This document shows, piece by piece, positions 54,194 to 62,712 of a stretch of DNA of 64,000 bases. Location: the NCBI RefSeq assembly GCF_003865095.1, contig NZ_BHYK01000006.1:1-64000 (forward strand). The letters are read 5' to 3'. Numbering within the stretch: position 1 is the stretch's first letter; each line of letters opens with the position of its first letter. The stretch is from Clostridium tagluense. Its GTDB lineage: Bacteria; Bacillota; Clostridia; Clostridiales; Clostridiaceae. The notes beneath the pieces are model-generated. The model had not been told where the DNA came from and searched no databases. It saw only the letters and a program-made list of their open reading frames with translations. A program made the position numbers and the translations under genes.

Positions 54194-55318
54194 TTACAGC
54201 TCCTTAAGTATATCTTGTAATTTTTTATTAAATGCATCAAGAGAAAAGATACTGACAAACATCTTCTTTATATTTTCTTTCATAACCAGCAGTTCTTTCA
54301 TATTAGCCTTAGCCACCTTAGCCACTACATCTTCTATATTCTCATCTGTAACATTAATACCTATATTATACTTGTCCACCATTTGAGTGGTATCAGCCTG
54401 TATATTATTTAGAATTGGTAATCCATGTTGAAAATAATCAATAGATTTCATAGTTAGCCCAACACAAACATTATCTTTCATTATATTTAATCCAAACTGG
54501 CACTTATCAAATATCTCTTGTTTCTTTTGTGGGTCATATAGTTTCCCATAATATTCTACAATTGCACCTGTACTTTTTATCTCATTGATTAGAATATCCT
54601 TGCTCTCTCCATCTCCAATGATGTGAAAGGTTACAGGTTTTACTTCATTTATTGATTTTACAAATCTTTTTATCTTCGAAATATCAATTATATTATTTAT
54701 TGAACCCAAGTAACATAAATGAATTTCATCATTGTTGAACACAGGATGACTGTTAGTATTAACTTCTCTTTTTGCTAAATATACTGTTTCAGCTTTAATG
54801 CCTTTTAAATGTTTTTTAAGTACTTCCCGATATAAGTCACATTCTGTTATAACACACTCTGCGTACTTTAATGCACTATTTCTCATTGCACGCCAAAAAC
54901 AAAAAGGTGGAAAAGCTTCAACTTTTCCAACTGGCATAGTTTCAGGCCAAAGATCGATTAAATCAAAAATTAGTTTTACATTGCTATGTCTTCTTTTATA
55001 TTTAGCAGCAAATTTTGCTAAAGAGTTTGGTGGTACCATTACATATAGCAAGTCCGGTCGTAAGTCTTCTACACTTTGGAAAGCTTTCTTTGCATAATTA
55101 TAATGTGATGTCATTCTTGCTACAGACATATTTTTATAATATGGTTTTGATTCAATAAATATAAAATTTTGTTTGCTCTCAGTACGTTTAACCTTCTTAA
55201 AATGTCTAAAATCTGACTGGATAACTGTAACATCATGACCCTTATCAATAAAAAAATCATGAATTAAGTCTATTCTATCTTCATATGTATCAAAGCAATT
55301 GACCATAACTACCTTCAT
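54194..55318 (-). CDS. GT4-family glycosyltransferase
   Basis: The 374-residue protein has a WbuB-like GT-B layout: YDLLYV-type segment RPDLLYVMVPPNSLAKFA, LIFDLIDLWPETMP, and the C-terminal FHIIGDGESKDILINEI and FDKCQFGLNIMKDN motifs. The WPE segment is typical of fucosyl- or N-acetylhexosaminyl-transferase relatives. It overlaps the epimerase gene by four bases. Confidence 0.86.
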   Translation of the reverse strand: MKVVMVNCFDTYEDRIDLIHDFFIDKGHDVTVIQSDFRHFKKVKRTESKQNFIFIESKPYYKNMSVARMTSHYNYAKKAFQSVEDLRPDLLYVMVPPNSLAKFAAKYKRRHSNVKLIFDLIDLWPETMPVGKVEAFPPFCFWRAMRNSALKYAECVITECDLYREVLKKHLKGIKAETVYLAKREVNTNSHPVFNNDEIHLCYLGSINNIIDISKIKRFVKSINEVKPVTFHIIGDGESKDILINEIKSTGAIVEYYGKLYDPQKKQEIFDKCQFGLNIMKDNVCVGLTMKSIDYFQHGLPILNNIQADTTQMVDKYNIGINVTDENIEDVVAKVAKANMKELLVMKENIKKMFVSIFSLDAFNKKLQDILKEL

Positions 55319-56193
55319 ATTTCTCTACTCTCCACTTCTGTCAATCCTATCGATTCTTTCAAATCTCTAATTCTATAATTTTTTTTATAAGTTGATATGC
55401 TCTGCTCGTACACCAAATTCCCAAATACTTTATTAACTATTCCTACTTTATGACCCATAAGTCGTAATATAGGATTAAATATCTTTGTTAACAGAAGCTT
55501 TTTACCATGTGCTTCTGAAACCAATTTCACCATCTCCGCTGTCTTCACATACTCCCTATTCTGGGGAAAGAATATCCCACTTTCATCATTCTCAGCCACA
55601 AGTCTAATAAACTCACACAAATTATCTATATGTAACATACTTCTTTCATTATCCACATCAGGAAATAAAGGTAGCTTCTGAGCCATCTTTGCAAGTTTAG
55701 GATAGTTTCCTTTTGAGCCTTTACCATAAATCATAGGTGGTCTTAATACCACAACTTTAAATTTTTCATCCATCAAAGGTATAATACCTTCTTCTGCTCG
55801 AAGTTTACTATATCCATAAAAGTTAGAAGGAGTAGGCACTGTATTTTTATCTATAACTCTTTTATGCTTAATATGGCTGCTATCACCATAAACAATGATA
55901 CTACTCATAAAAATAAACTGCTTAATGCCTTCATCCTTAGCTTTTTGAGCAGTTTCTATAGTAAGATCCCGATTAACTTTATAGTATAAAGCTTCCATCT
56001 TAGGATCTGTAGATACATGCGCTATCCCCGCCACATGGAACACCACATCAAACTCTGAGAAATCTTTTTTCTTCCATGCACCATCTTTCATATCAACAGT
56101 CTCCACCGAGTAATCTTCAGCCCACTGTAATAACCATTTTTCAAGACTTGTCCCTATGTAACTATTAGCTCCTGTAATAAGTACTTTCTTCAT
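55315..56193 (-). CDS. NAD-dependent sugar epimerase/dehydratase (SDR family)
   Basis: The 292-residue protein has the GANSYIGTSLEKWL nucleotide site, VFHVAGIAHVS, the YSKLRAEEG (Tyr-x-x-x-Lys) and VLRPPMIYGKGSKGNYPKL motifs typical of 4-epimerases or reductases paired with an undecaprenyl-sugar transferase. It is the first sugar enzyme gene after the lone prepilin. Exact reaction unknown. Confidence 0.85.
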   Translation of the reverse strand: MKKVLITGANSYIGTSLEKWLLQWAEDYSVETVDMKDGAWKKKDFSEFDVVFHVAGIAHVSTDPKMEALYYKVNRDLTIETAQKAKDEGIKQFIFMSSIIVYGDSSHIKHKRVIDKNTVPTPSNFYGYSKLRAEEGIIPLMDEKFKVVVLRPPMIYGKGSKGNYPKLAKMAQKLPLFPDVDNERSMLHIDNLCEFIRLVAENDESGIFFPQNREYVKTAEMVKLVSEAHGKKLLLTKIFNPILRLMGHKVGIVNKVFGNLVYEQSISTYKKNYRIRDLKESIGLTEVESREI

Positions 56194-56405
56194 CTATGTA
56201 ATCACCACCCCCTCTAATCCCTTCTACATTCCCACTTCGATATTATCATTCTTATCCATTGCACATACTGCTCGTCCATCATCATTCACTCATAGTGTAT
56301 ATAACCATTGCAGTTTGGTGTTTTTCGGATATCACAGTTTGTCTATTTACATTTGCACAGCTTGTCTTATCCGATGGATATGCTCTCTTCGTTCTCACCA
56401 TTCAA

Positions 56406-56750
56406 TCACAAATATGGGACATCTCTAGCATCCTCATTAGTATGAACACTACACTTAACTTTTCCATCCACATGATTTATTTCACCATGACTTTGACATA
56501 CATTCTCACCATATCCCTGCAAGAATTGTTCAAAAACATCATCGTCATCTTCTATGCCCTCTGTTTCCAAATACATCTCATACATTCTTTCTAATTGAAC
56601 ACAATTAACATTACAAACTTTTTCTTTAGTCTCTTTTACATATCCAATATAATTTGGTACTGCTACAGCTGCTAAAATCGCAATAATAGAAATAACAACT
56701 ATAATTTCAATCAAAGTAAACCCATTAGCATAATTTTTTCTTGATAACAT
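56406..56750 (-). CDS. Lone type IV prepilin-like protein
   Basis: The 114-residue protein has a type IV prepilin leader: Gly10 followed by FTLIEIIVVISIIAILAAVA, with the conserved Glu at mature position 5, so a prepilin peptidase would cut after Gly10. The mature helix continues to about residue 45. The C-terminal part is short, acidic and has four Cys residues (43, 46 and two near 84 and 99) that could form two disulfides. It sits between loaP and the epimerase in a polysaccharide operon, with no other pilus gene in the window. Confidence 0.85.
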   Translation of the reverse strand: MLSRKNYANGFTLIEIIVVISIIAILAAVAVPNYIGYVKETKEKVCNVNCVQLERMYEMYLETEGIEDDDDVFEQFLQGYGENVCQSHGEINHVDGKVKCSVHTNEDARDVPYL

Positions 56751-56777
56751 TACAATGACACCTCTGTGTATGTTAAA

Positions 56778-56838
56778 TTTAGAAAAGTAATTTGGTAACT
56801 TTCTATTTTAATACTTTCCAAATTACTCTTTTTCTAAA
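56778..56838 (-). other. Large hairpin between loaP and the prepilin gene
   Basis: TTTAGAAAAGTAATTTGG (56778-56795) pairs with 56818-56838, which differs by a three-base bulge, around a 22-base loop. It lies just upstream of the prepilin start. A second possible weak stem with TTTTTTT after it on the minus strand lies near 56870-56896. These could be processing sites or LoaP-responsive terminators. Confidence 0.5.
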
Positions 56839-56986
56839 CTAACATTCCACAGCTTTACTGACACTATGAAAAAAATCAACTACCCTCGTGGCATAGCTTC
56901 GCCATTCACATAATCCACATTATGCTACCAAAGCCTTACTATGACCTCTAAATTTTTCTATGGGGCCGAAACACCCATATTCTTCT

Positions 56987-57511
56987 TTAGATTTTGTCCA
57001 CTAGTTCAATGCCAAGTTCTACTATTCTTTCTTCCTTCATAAAGCTAAGACTTACCTTTGCTCTACCTTTTCTAGAATCTACTTTTATTATTTGACCCTC
57101 AAGTCCCATTAAAGGCCCTGCAATTATTTTTATACTATCATTTTCTTTATATAATGTAGAAATCCCTACATTATTATCATGTCTATCTAAAAGTATCTTT
57201 AATACTGTTAGTTCTCCTTCATCTACTGTTAGAATTTCATCTTCGCTTGTTAGTAATTTTATTATTCCAGGTGTTTTTTTTAATTTATAATAGATTTCTA
57301 TATTTATAATCCCTTTTATTAAAAGATAGCCTGGAAATAACTTTCTTTTTACAGTATGCCACTTTCCATCTTTTCGTTCTCTAAGTTCCCTTGTTGGAAC
57401 AATAAACTTACACTCATCGAAAGCTTCCTTTTCAAGGATTTTTTTCACTTTCTCTTCTTGGTTCGAGGAAACAAATAATACATACCATGCTTCTTGCTTT
57501 CCTAGGTTCAA
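56987..57511 (-). CDS. loaP: LoaP-type antitermination protein (NusG paralogue)
   Basis: The 174-residue protein has a NusG-like N-terminal domain opening with EAWYVLFVSSNQEEKVKKIL, the KLFPGYLLIKG motif and a C-terminal KOW domain (GPLMGLEGQIIKVDSRKGRA). Specialised NusG paralogues (LoaP in Firmicutes, UpxY, RfaH) let RNA polymerase read through terminators in long polysaccharide or antibiotic operons. Here it is the fourth gene after the 60670 promoter, upstream of about 17 kb of glycan genes. The start is TTG at 57511 after GGAG. Confidence 0.9.
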   Translation of the reverse strand: MNLGKQEAWYVLFVSSNQEEKVKKILEKEAFDECKFIVPTRELRERKDGKWHTVKRKLFPGYLLIKGIINIEIYYKLKKTPGIIKLLTSEDEILTVDEGELTVLKILLDRHDNNVGISTLYKENDSIKIIAGPLMGLEGQIIKVDSRKGRAKVSLSFMKEERIVELGIELVDKI

Positions 57512-57533
57512 CTGCAGCCGCTCCTTTATTTGT

Positions 57534-58097
57534 TTAAATCACCATGCCATCCTGAAGTATAGACTTTTCTTGCAAGATAACTCCAGGTTTAACGCAAGCT
57601 CCAGCGCCAATATAAGATAATCCCCCTATCCTACACCCACTCCTAACAACCGCTCCACTACACACATGAACTCCATCACACAAGATGCTGTCATGATCAA
57701 CGCAGCTATTGATATTAACAATACACCCTCTACCAATGCTAGCATCCGTATTAATTACCGCACCAGAAAGTATCACGCTACCCGCGCCTATATGGCTATA
57801 CTTACTAACGATGGCTTTAGGATGAATAATAACTGGAACTTTGTATCCTGACTTTAATAGCTTTTCAAGCAAATCCATTCTTTTCTCATTGTCACCTATA
57901 CATACAATAGCATAATCATACTTGTCTGTAAATTGTTCATATTCCTCCAATTTACCAACTATCCTATGATTCAAAACCATATCTACATCTACTCTATCGT
58001 CTAGAAACACAATATTTCCCCATAGGCCCATAAGTTCTGCTGTTTCTGCCACCACTCTGCCATGTCCACCAGCTCCAATTATTAACAATTCACCCAT
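57534..58097 (-). CDS. PglD/NeuD-type sugar O/N-acetyltransferase
   Basis: The 187-residue protein has the N-terminal Rossmann-like start LLIIGAGGHGRVVAE, a SIGRGCIVNINSCVDHDS segment with the catalytic His and hexapeptide beta-helix repeats to the C-terminus. It would acetylate an amino sugar, in the bacillosamine-type route after an aminotransferase. No aminotransferase gene is present in the window. Confidence 0.88.
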   Translation of the reverse strand: MGELLIIGAGGHGRVVAETAELMGLWGNIVFLDDRVDVDMVLNHRIVGKLEEYEQFTDKYDYAIVCIGDNEKRMDLLEKLLKSGYKVPVIIHPKAIVSKYSHIGAGSVILSGAVINTDASIGRGCIVNINSCVDHDSILCDGVHVCSGAVVRSGCRIGGLSYIGAGACVKPGVILQEKSILQDGMVI

Positions 58098-58120
58098 CTA
58101 AAATCACCTCGGATTTATAA

Positions 58121-58732
58121 TTAAATATCTTTTGATTCACTCTTTAGCTGTGTACCACCTTGAGGGTGAACACCTTCAAGAATTCCCTCCGCTCTTAAAA
58201 CTTTAAATACCGTTCTAAATATTATTCTTATGTCTAACCACAAACATTTATTATCTAAATAATTTCTATCATGCTCCGTTTTTTCATAATCATCATTATT
58301 ATCTCGTCCATTAATTTGAGCCCACCCTGTAACTCCTGGAAGTAATTTATGAACTCCTGCCTTTGTTCTAAGTTCCTTAAGTTCATACTGATTATATAGT
58401 GCAGGTCTTGGTCCTACAAAAGTCATATCCCCTTTAAGAATATTGATTATTTGTGGAAGCTCGTCTATGCTAGTTTTTCTTAAGATTTTTCCAGTTGTGG
58501 TTATGTAACTTTTTGAACTATCAAGTTTGTCTGTTGCTACATTAGGAGTTCCAATTTTCATTGTTCTAAATTTATAAAATTTAAATAATTCATTATTCTT
58601 ACCAATTCTCATCTGAGTAAAGAATACTGGTCCTTTTGAATTCAACTTTATTATTACTCCTATAATTAAAAATAACGGTGATAAAATTACTAATAATACA
58701 AAACTAAATATGATGCTCAAAAATTTACTCAT
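58121..58732 (-). CDS. Undecaprenyl-phosphate sugar-1-phosphate transferase (PglC-like)
   Basis: The 203-residue protein has one N-terminal re-entrant membrane helix and the catalytic KFRTMK, TSIDELPQIINILKGDM and GPRPALY motifs. It starts the lipid-linked repeat unit by transferring a sugar phosphate to undecaprenyl phosphate. It follows the dehydratase gene and precedes the PglD-like gene, the order known from bacillosamine-type loci. Confidence 0.92.
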   Translation of the reverse strand: MSKFLSIIFSFVLLVILSPLFLIIGVIIKLNSKGPVFFTQMRIGKNNELFKFYKFRTMKIGTPNVATDKLDSSKSYITTTGKILRKTSIDELPQIINILKGDMTFVGPRPALYNQYELKELRTKAGVHKLLPGVTGWAQINGRDNNDDYEKTEHDRNYLDNKCLWLDIRIIFRTVFKVLRAEGILEGVHPQGGTQLKSESKDI

Positions 58733-58752
58733 AATATGCCCCCCTATTTTTT

Positions 58753-60624
58753 TTACTCTTGTATCTTTGTAATTGCGCTTTCATCCATATTTCTTTTGTA
58801 GGTTGGAACTATTTCTTCTATTTTTTTAATTAATAAGCCTACATCATCACTCTCAATAACCACCGCTAGTTCCTTCATGTTCTCTTTCATTTCCCCTAAA
58901 TCACTAAATGTGGGTCTTCCAACAAATATCTTCTCATGTTTAGTATTCGCAAGTCCTTCCTCACTCATCATAAGCTCTTCATAAAGTTTTTCTCCTGGGC
59001 GAAGTCCTGTAATTTCAATTTTAATATCCTTATTAGGAACAAATCCTGAAAGCTTTATTAAATCCCAGGCCAAATCGTATATCTTTACAGGTTGTCCCAT
59101 ATCCAGCACGAATATTTCTCCACCCTGGGCATATGCACCAGATTGAAGCACTAATTGTGCTGCCTCTGGTATGGTCATAAAGAACCTTGTTATATATTTA
59201 TTAGTAAGTGTAATTGGTCCACCACGCTCTATTTGTTTTTTAAATAGCGGTATAACAGAGCCATTACTTCCTAGTACATTGCCAAACCTTACTGCCACAA
59301 AATGTGTTTCACTTATCTTATCCATGGATTGTATAATCATTTCACACATTCTTTTAGTTGCACCCATAACATTTGTGGGGTTTACTGCTTTATCTGTGGA
59401 AATCATAACGAATCTTTCTACATTAAATTTATGTGCACATTCTGCTACATTATAGGTACCAAATACATTGTTTTTTATGGCTTCCATAGGGCTTTCTTCC
59501 ATTAGTGGAACATGCTTATGTGCTGCTGCATGGAAAACTATATTTGGTGAATACTTTTCAAATACACTTTTTAGTCTAGCTTTGTCTCTAACAGATCCTA
59601 TTAATACTTTTAAATCTAATTTTGGGTACTTATACTTAAGTTCCATTTGCAGATCATAAGCATTGTTTTCATATATATCGAATATAATCAATTGTTTAGG
59701 CTCGAATTTTAAAATTTGGCGACACAATTCGGAACCAATTGACCCACCGCCACCTGTTACTAATATGGTTTTATCATGAATATAACTTGCAATGCCCGCC
59801 ATATCTAACTGAACTGGGCTGCGGCCAAGGAGATCTTCAATCTCTACTTTTCTAATTTGATTTAAAGAAACCTTACCGTTTATTATTTCATACATACCAG
59901 GAATAATTTCTATTTTACAATTTGTTTTTTTACATATTTCTAAAATTTGTTTTTTATCCACCTCATCAATAGTAGGTATAGCTATAAGTATAGTTTCTAT
60001 GGATTTTTCACTGGCTATAGCAGGTATGTCTCTCCTACTTCCAAGAACCTTTACCCCCATAATGTTTTTTCCTTTTTTATAAGCTTCATCATCAATTACA
60101 GCTACAGGCATATATTTGCTTTGGCTACTACTTTTCATTTCTTTTATAACCATAGCAGCTGCCGCCCCAGCACCAATTATCATTACTCTTGCTTTGGTGA
60201 TTTTGCTGGCATTACAATTTACAATACTTTCAAATCTACCGTAGATTCTAAAGGACATTCTAATCCCAACTATAAAAATAATTGAAAAAGCACAAGCTAT
60301 TATACTTACTCCATAGGCAAAACTATGTCCAATAATTCTAATAAAGGCTATGGTAGCTAAATTAGAAACAAGACAAGCACCGATAACCAACATAAACTCA
60401 TCTATGCTGGCATAGCTCCAAAGGCTTTCATAAAGCTTAAAAATAAAAAAACAAGCTATATATATAACTGTTACAATTAATGCTATGTCTTTATAGTCAG
60501 TGGCATAGAACTTAAAATTCGTATAATTATATCTAAAATAAATAGCTAATATGTAGGCTAAATTTATTAGCACTGCATCACTTAGTATTAATATTGGCTT
60601 TTTCCATTTTCCTAAATTCTCCAT
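58753..60624 (-). CDS. Membrane-bound nucleotide-sugar 4,6-dehydratase (PglF/CapD-like)
   Basis: The 623-residue protein has four N-terminal membrane helices (to about 125), a first Rossmann domain (GAGAAAAMVIKEM) and an SDR domain (VTGGGGSIGSELCRQI; STDKAVNPTNVMGATK with Met in place of the usual Tyr, as in WbpM/PglF/FlaA1). It converts UDP-GlcNAc to the 4-keto-6-deoxy intermediate. It is the first gene of the operon running to loaP. Confidence 0.92.
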   Translation of the reverse strand: MENLGKWKKPILILSDAVLINLAYILAIYFRYNYTNFKFYATDYKDIALIVTVIYIACFFIFKLYESLWSYASIDEFMLVIGACLVSNLATIAFIRIIGHSFAYGVSIIACAFSIIFIVGIRMSFRIYGRFESIVNCNASKITKARVMIIGAGAAAAMVIKEMKSSSQSKYMPVAVIDDEAYKKGKNIMGVKVLGSRRDIPAIASEKSIETILIAIPTIDEVDKKQILEICKKTNCKIEIIPGMYEIINGKVSLNQIRKVEIEDLLGRSPVQLDMAGIASYIHDKTILVTGGGGSIGSELCRQILKFEPKQLIIFDIYENNAYDLQMELKYKYPKLDLKVLIGSVRDKARLKSVFEKYSPNIVFHAAAHKHVPLMEESPMEAIKNNVFGTYNVAECAHKFNVERFVMISTDKAVNPTNVMGATKRMCEMIIQSMDKISETHFVAVRFGNVLGSNGSVIPLFKKQIERGGPITLTNKYITRFFMTIPEAAQLVLQSGAYAQGGEIFVLDMGQPVKIYDLAWDLIKLSGFVPNKDIKIEITGLRPGEKLYEELMMSEEGLANTKHEKIFVGRPTFSDLGEMKENMKELAVVIESDDVGLLIKKIEEIVPTYKRNMDESAITKIQE

Positions 60625-60669
60625 ATTATATACCTCTTTTTTAAAATTTCTTCATAGTTACTGAATTTA

Positions 60670-60698
60670 ATTATACAGCTTTAGCAATTTTACGGCAA
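60670..60698 (-). promoter_or_regulatory. Sigma-A promoter of the glycan operon
   Basis: On the minus strand TTGCCG (60698-60693), a 17-base spacer and TATAAT (60675-60670) precede the dehydratase ATG at 60624 by about 40 bases. A weaker TTGACG upstream is another candidate. Confidence 0.65.
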
Positions 60699-61085
60699 AT
60701 TTTTCATTTCGCGATTTAGTCCGTTAATAAACATTTACTCCAACATACGTCAAGTTGCTTATTATTTTACACTTTAAGAATTATTTTTTTAAAACATGTT
60801 GTCCTTTAAAGTGTTGTATATCAATACTTCATCCTTCTACATTTATCGTCATAATATATATTTTTTTATACTTATATTACTTTATATGCAATAAAAATAC
60901 TATGATTTTATTACATTTATTTTAATTAATTCAAAATTATATTAAATAATGAATTTAATGCTTTTAATAAGTTTTGTTTTGTTTTGTTTTGTTTTGTTTT
61001 GTTTTGTTTTGTTTTTACTGGACAATTATGCATTTTGCAATATTTATAATTTTTTAGATGAATAATTTTAAACAAAATAAAAAAC
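60699..61085. other. Intergenic region with simple repeat, between cpsD and dehydratase genes
   Basis: AT-rich. It holds the (GTTTT)9 tract at 60971-61015 and a weak inverted repeat around ACACTTTA/TAAAGTGT (about 60770-60815). No gene is supported. Confidence 0.5.
60971..61015. repeat. Pentanucleotide simple repeat (GTTTT)9
   Basis: Nine exact GTTTT units (60971-61015) lie about 270 bases upstream of the glycan-operon promoter and 70 bases after the cpsD-side terminator. Such tracts change length by slipped-strand mispairing. It is not in a convincing gene. Confidence 0.95.
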
Positions 61086-61120
61086 CATAATTTTTTATCC
61101 CCTTTGAGATAAAAATTATG
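61086..61120 (-). terminator. Terminator after the wzz-cpsB-cpsD operon
   Basis: CATAATTTTTTATC (61086-61099) pairs with GATAAAAATTATG (61108-61120), followed by TTTTTT on the minus strand. It lies 43 bases after the kinase stop at 61164. Confidence 0.85.
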
Positions 61121-61163
61121 ATTTAAAATAATTTTATTATTTTGCTTTGTTTCTGCTTTTACC

Positions 61164-61853
61164 TTATTTACTGGTTCCACCGTACTCATATTGATAGTGA
61201 TAGTAGCCTTTCTTTTTTGAATCCACTTTGTTAAGTACTGTCCCCAATATTTTTGCATTAACCTTTTCAAGGAGTCCTTTAGATTTAATAACTGAATCAC
61301 GTTCTGCCTCACCTGAAGATATAACTAAAAGGCATCCATCCGTATACTGGGCCAGAATTTGTGCATCTGTAACCAATACTATTGGAGGAGTATCTAAAAT
61401 TATAAAGTCATAGGTTTTCTTTAACTGCTCAATGAAATTTTTCATTTTTGCAGAGCCTAAAAGTTCCGCAGGATTTGGAGGCCTTGTGCCTGAAGATAAA
61501 ACATGGAGATTGGGCTCCTCAGTTTCATGAACACCTATATTTATGTCTACTTCATTATCACTTACCAAAATGTTAGATAATCCATTTTCGTTAGAGAACC
61601 CAAAAACCTTATGTACCTGTGGCTTTCTTTGATCACAATCTATTAATATAGTTTTATTTCCACCTTGAGCCATGACCATGGCTAAATTTGAAGAAGTTGT
61701 GGTTTTCCCTTCTCCCGGCCCTGAACTAGTTATTAGTATGGTTTTAATTTTTTTATCAAAGGATGAGAATTGAATATTAGTCCTAAGGGTTCTATAGGAT
61801 TCTGACATAGGCGAAGTAGGTTCTTTAAATGTTATTAAGTCTAAACCTTTCAT
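61164..61853 (-). CDS. cpsD: CpsD/CapB-type tyrosine kinase
   Basis: From ATG at 61853 (AAGG nine bases upstream; GTG at 61862 is too close to it) the product is about 229 residues. It has Walker A SSGPGEGKTT, Walker A' ILIDCDQRKPQ and Walker B FIILDTPPIVLV. The C-terminal Tyr cluster GYYHYQYEYGG is the autophosphorylation site. It acts with the chain-length protein and the phosphatase to tune polysaccharide export. Confidence 0.93.
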   Translation of the reverse strand: MKGLDLITFKEPTSPMSESYRTLRTNIQFSSFDKKIKTILITSSGPGEGKTTTSSNLAMVMAQGGNKTILIDCDQRKPQVHKVFGFSNENGLSNILVSDNEVDINIGVHETEEPNLHVLSSGTRPPNPAELLGSAKMKNFIEQLKKTYDFIILDTPPIVLVTDAQILAQYTDGCLLVISSGEAERDSVIKSKGLLEKVNAKILGTVLNKVDSKKKGYYHYQYEYGGTSK

Positions 61854-61932
61854 TTGCTGCACTACCTTTGCTAATTATTTTTTCAAGTAAAAAATTAATT
61901 TATGTGTAAATCACAACTTACCTGCTCAAGCA

Positions 61933-62700
61933 TTAATGCTTGAAAAACTGAAATATACTTTTCTTTTTCTTTATTTTTTCCATATTGATTTCTATAGCTT
62001 TATCTAAAAGTAACAGTTCTAAATTCCTTGATACTTTTTTTTCTATTTCTCTATCTATGGCCTTGGCTTCTCTAAATCCTTCTATAAGCCCTGGGCATCT
62101 CCTATTTAGTGAATGAGCATCAGAAGCTATGAAGTTTACAAGACCCTCTTTCACTAGTAGCCTTGCACAATTTTGAATTTTCTTTCCAAATGAACCTTGT
62201 AGGCTTCCCGCATTAATTTGAAATACGCATCCCTCTTCAATAAAATCATTTATATTAATAGGTGCTTCATATATATATTCATATCTTTCTGGATGCGCAA
62301 TTATAGGTTGAATATTAAGAAGCCTTAGCTCATAAATTAATTCCAGGGCATCTCTTGGTAATTTATCCATAGGAAATTCAATAAGCATATAGCTTGTCCC
62401 ATTTATTCCTCTTAGTTTTTCCTCTTTGCAGAGCTTAAGTGAATGTTTGTCTAGCATTACTTCTTGTCCTAGCAGTATTTCTACCTTTATGCCTCTAGAC
62501 TTTGCCTCAAGCTTTAACTCCTGATGCAGAGCAAAAACCTGCTCATAGTGATTTTCATATATACCACTTATATAATGCGGTGTAGCTACAATAGTTTTCG
62601 TTCCTTTTTCCTCTGCTAGCTTTAACATTTTAATGCTCATTTCCATATCCTTTGAACCATCATCAATGCCTGGAAGTATATGACTATGAATATCAATCAT
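61933..62700 (-). CDS. cpsB: CpsB/YwqE-type tyrosine phosphatase (PHP family)
   Basis: The 255-residue metal enzyme has the PHP motifs MIDIHSHILPGIDDGSKD, ATPHYISG, IAHPERYEYI and ASDAHSLNRR. It dephosphorylates CpsD. It lies between the chain-length gene (12 bases) and the kinase gene. Confidence 0.93.
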   Translation of the reverse strand: MIDIHSHILPGIDDGSKDMEMSIKMLKLAEEKGTKTIVATPHYISGIYENHYEQVFALHQELKLEAKSRGIKVEILLGQEVMLDKHSLKLCKEEKLRGINGTSYMLIEFPMDKLPRDALELIYELRLLNIQPIIAHPERYEYIYEAPININDFIEEGCVFQINAGSLQGSFGKKIQNCARLLVKEGLVNFIASDAHSLNRRCPGLIEGFREAKAIDREIEKKVSRNLELLLLDKAIEINMEKIKKKKSIFQFFKH

Positions 62701-62712
62701 ACTATCACCTTC

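Noticed and set aside
60926-61312. Minus-strand frame of 128 codons with a TKQNK repeat, overlapping the kinase gene
   Set aside because: It spans the terminator and the (GTTTT)9 tract and overlaps cpsD in another frame; the peptide repeat is just the simple repeat translated.
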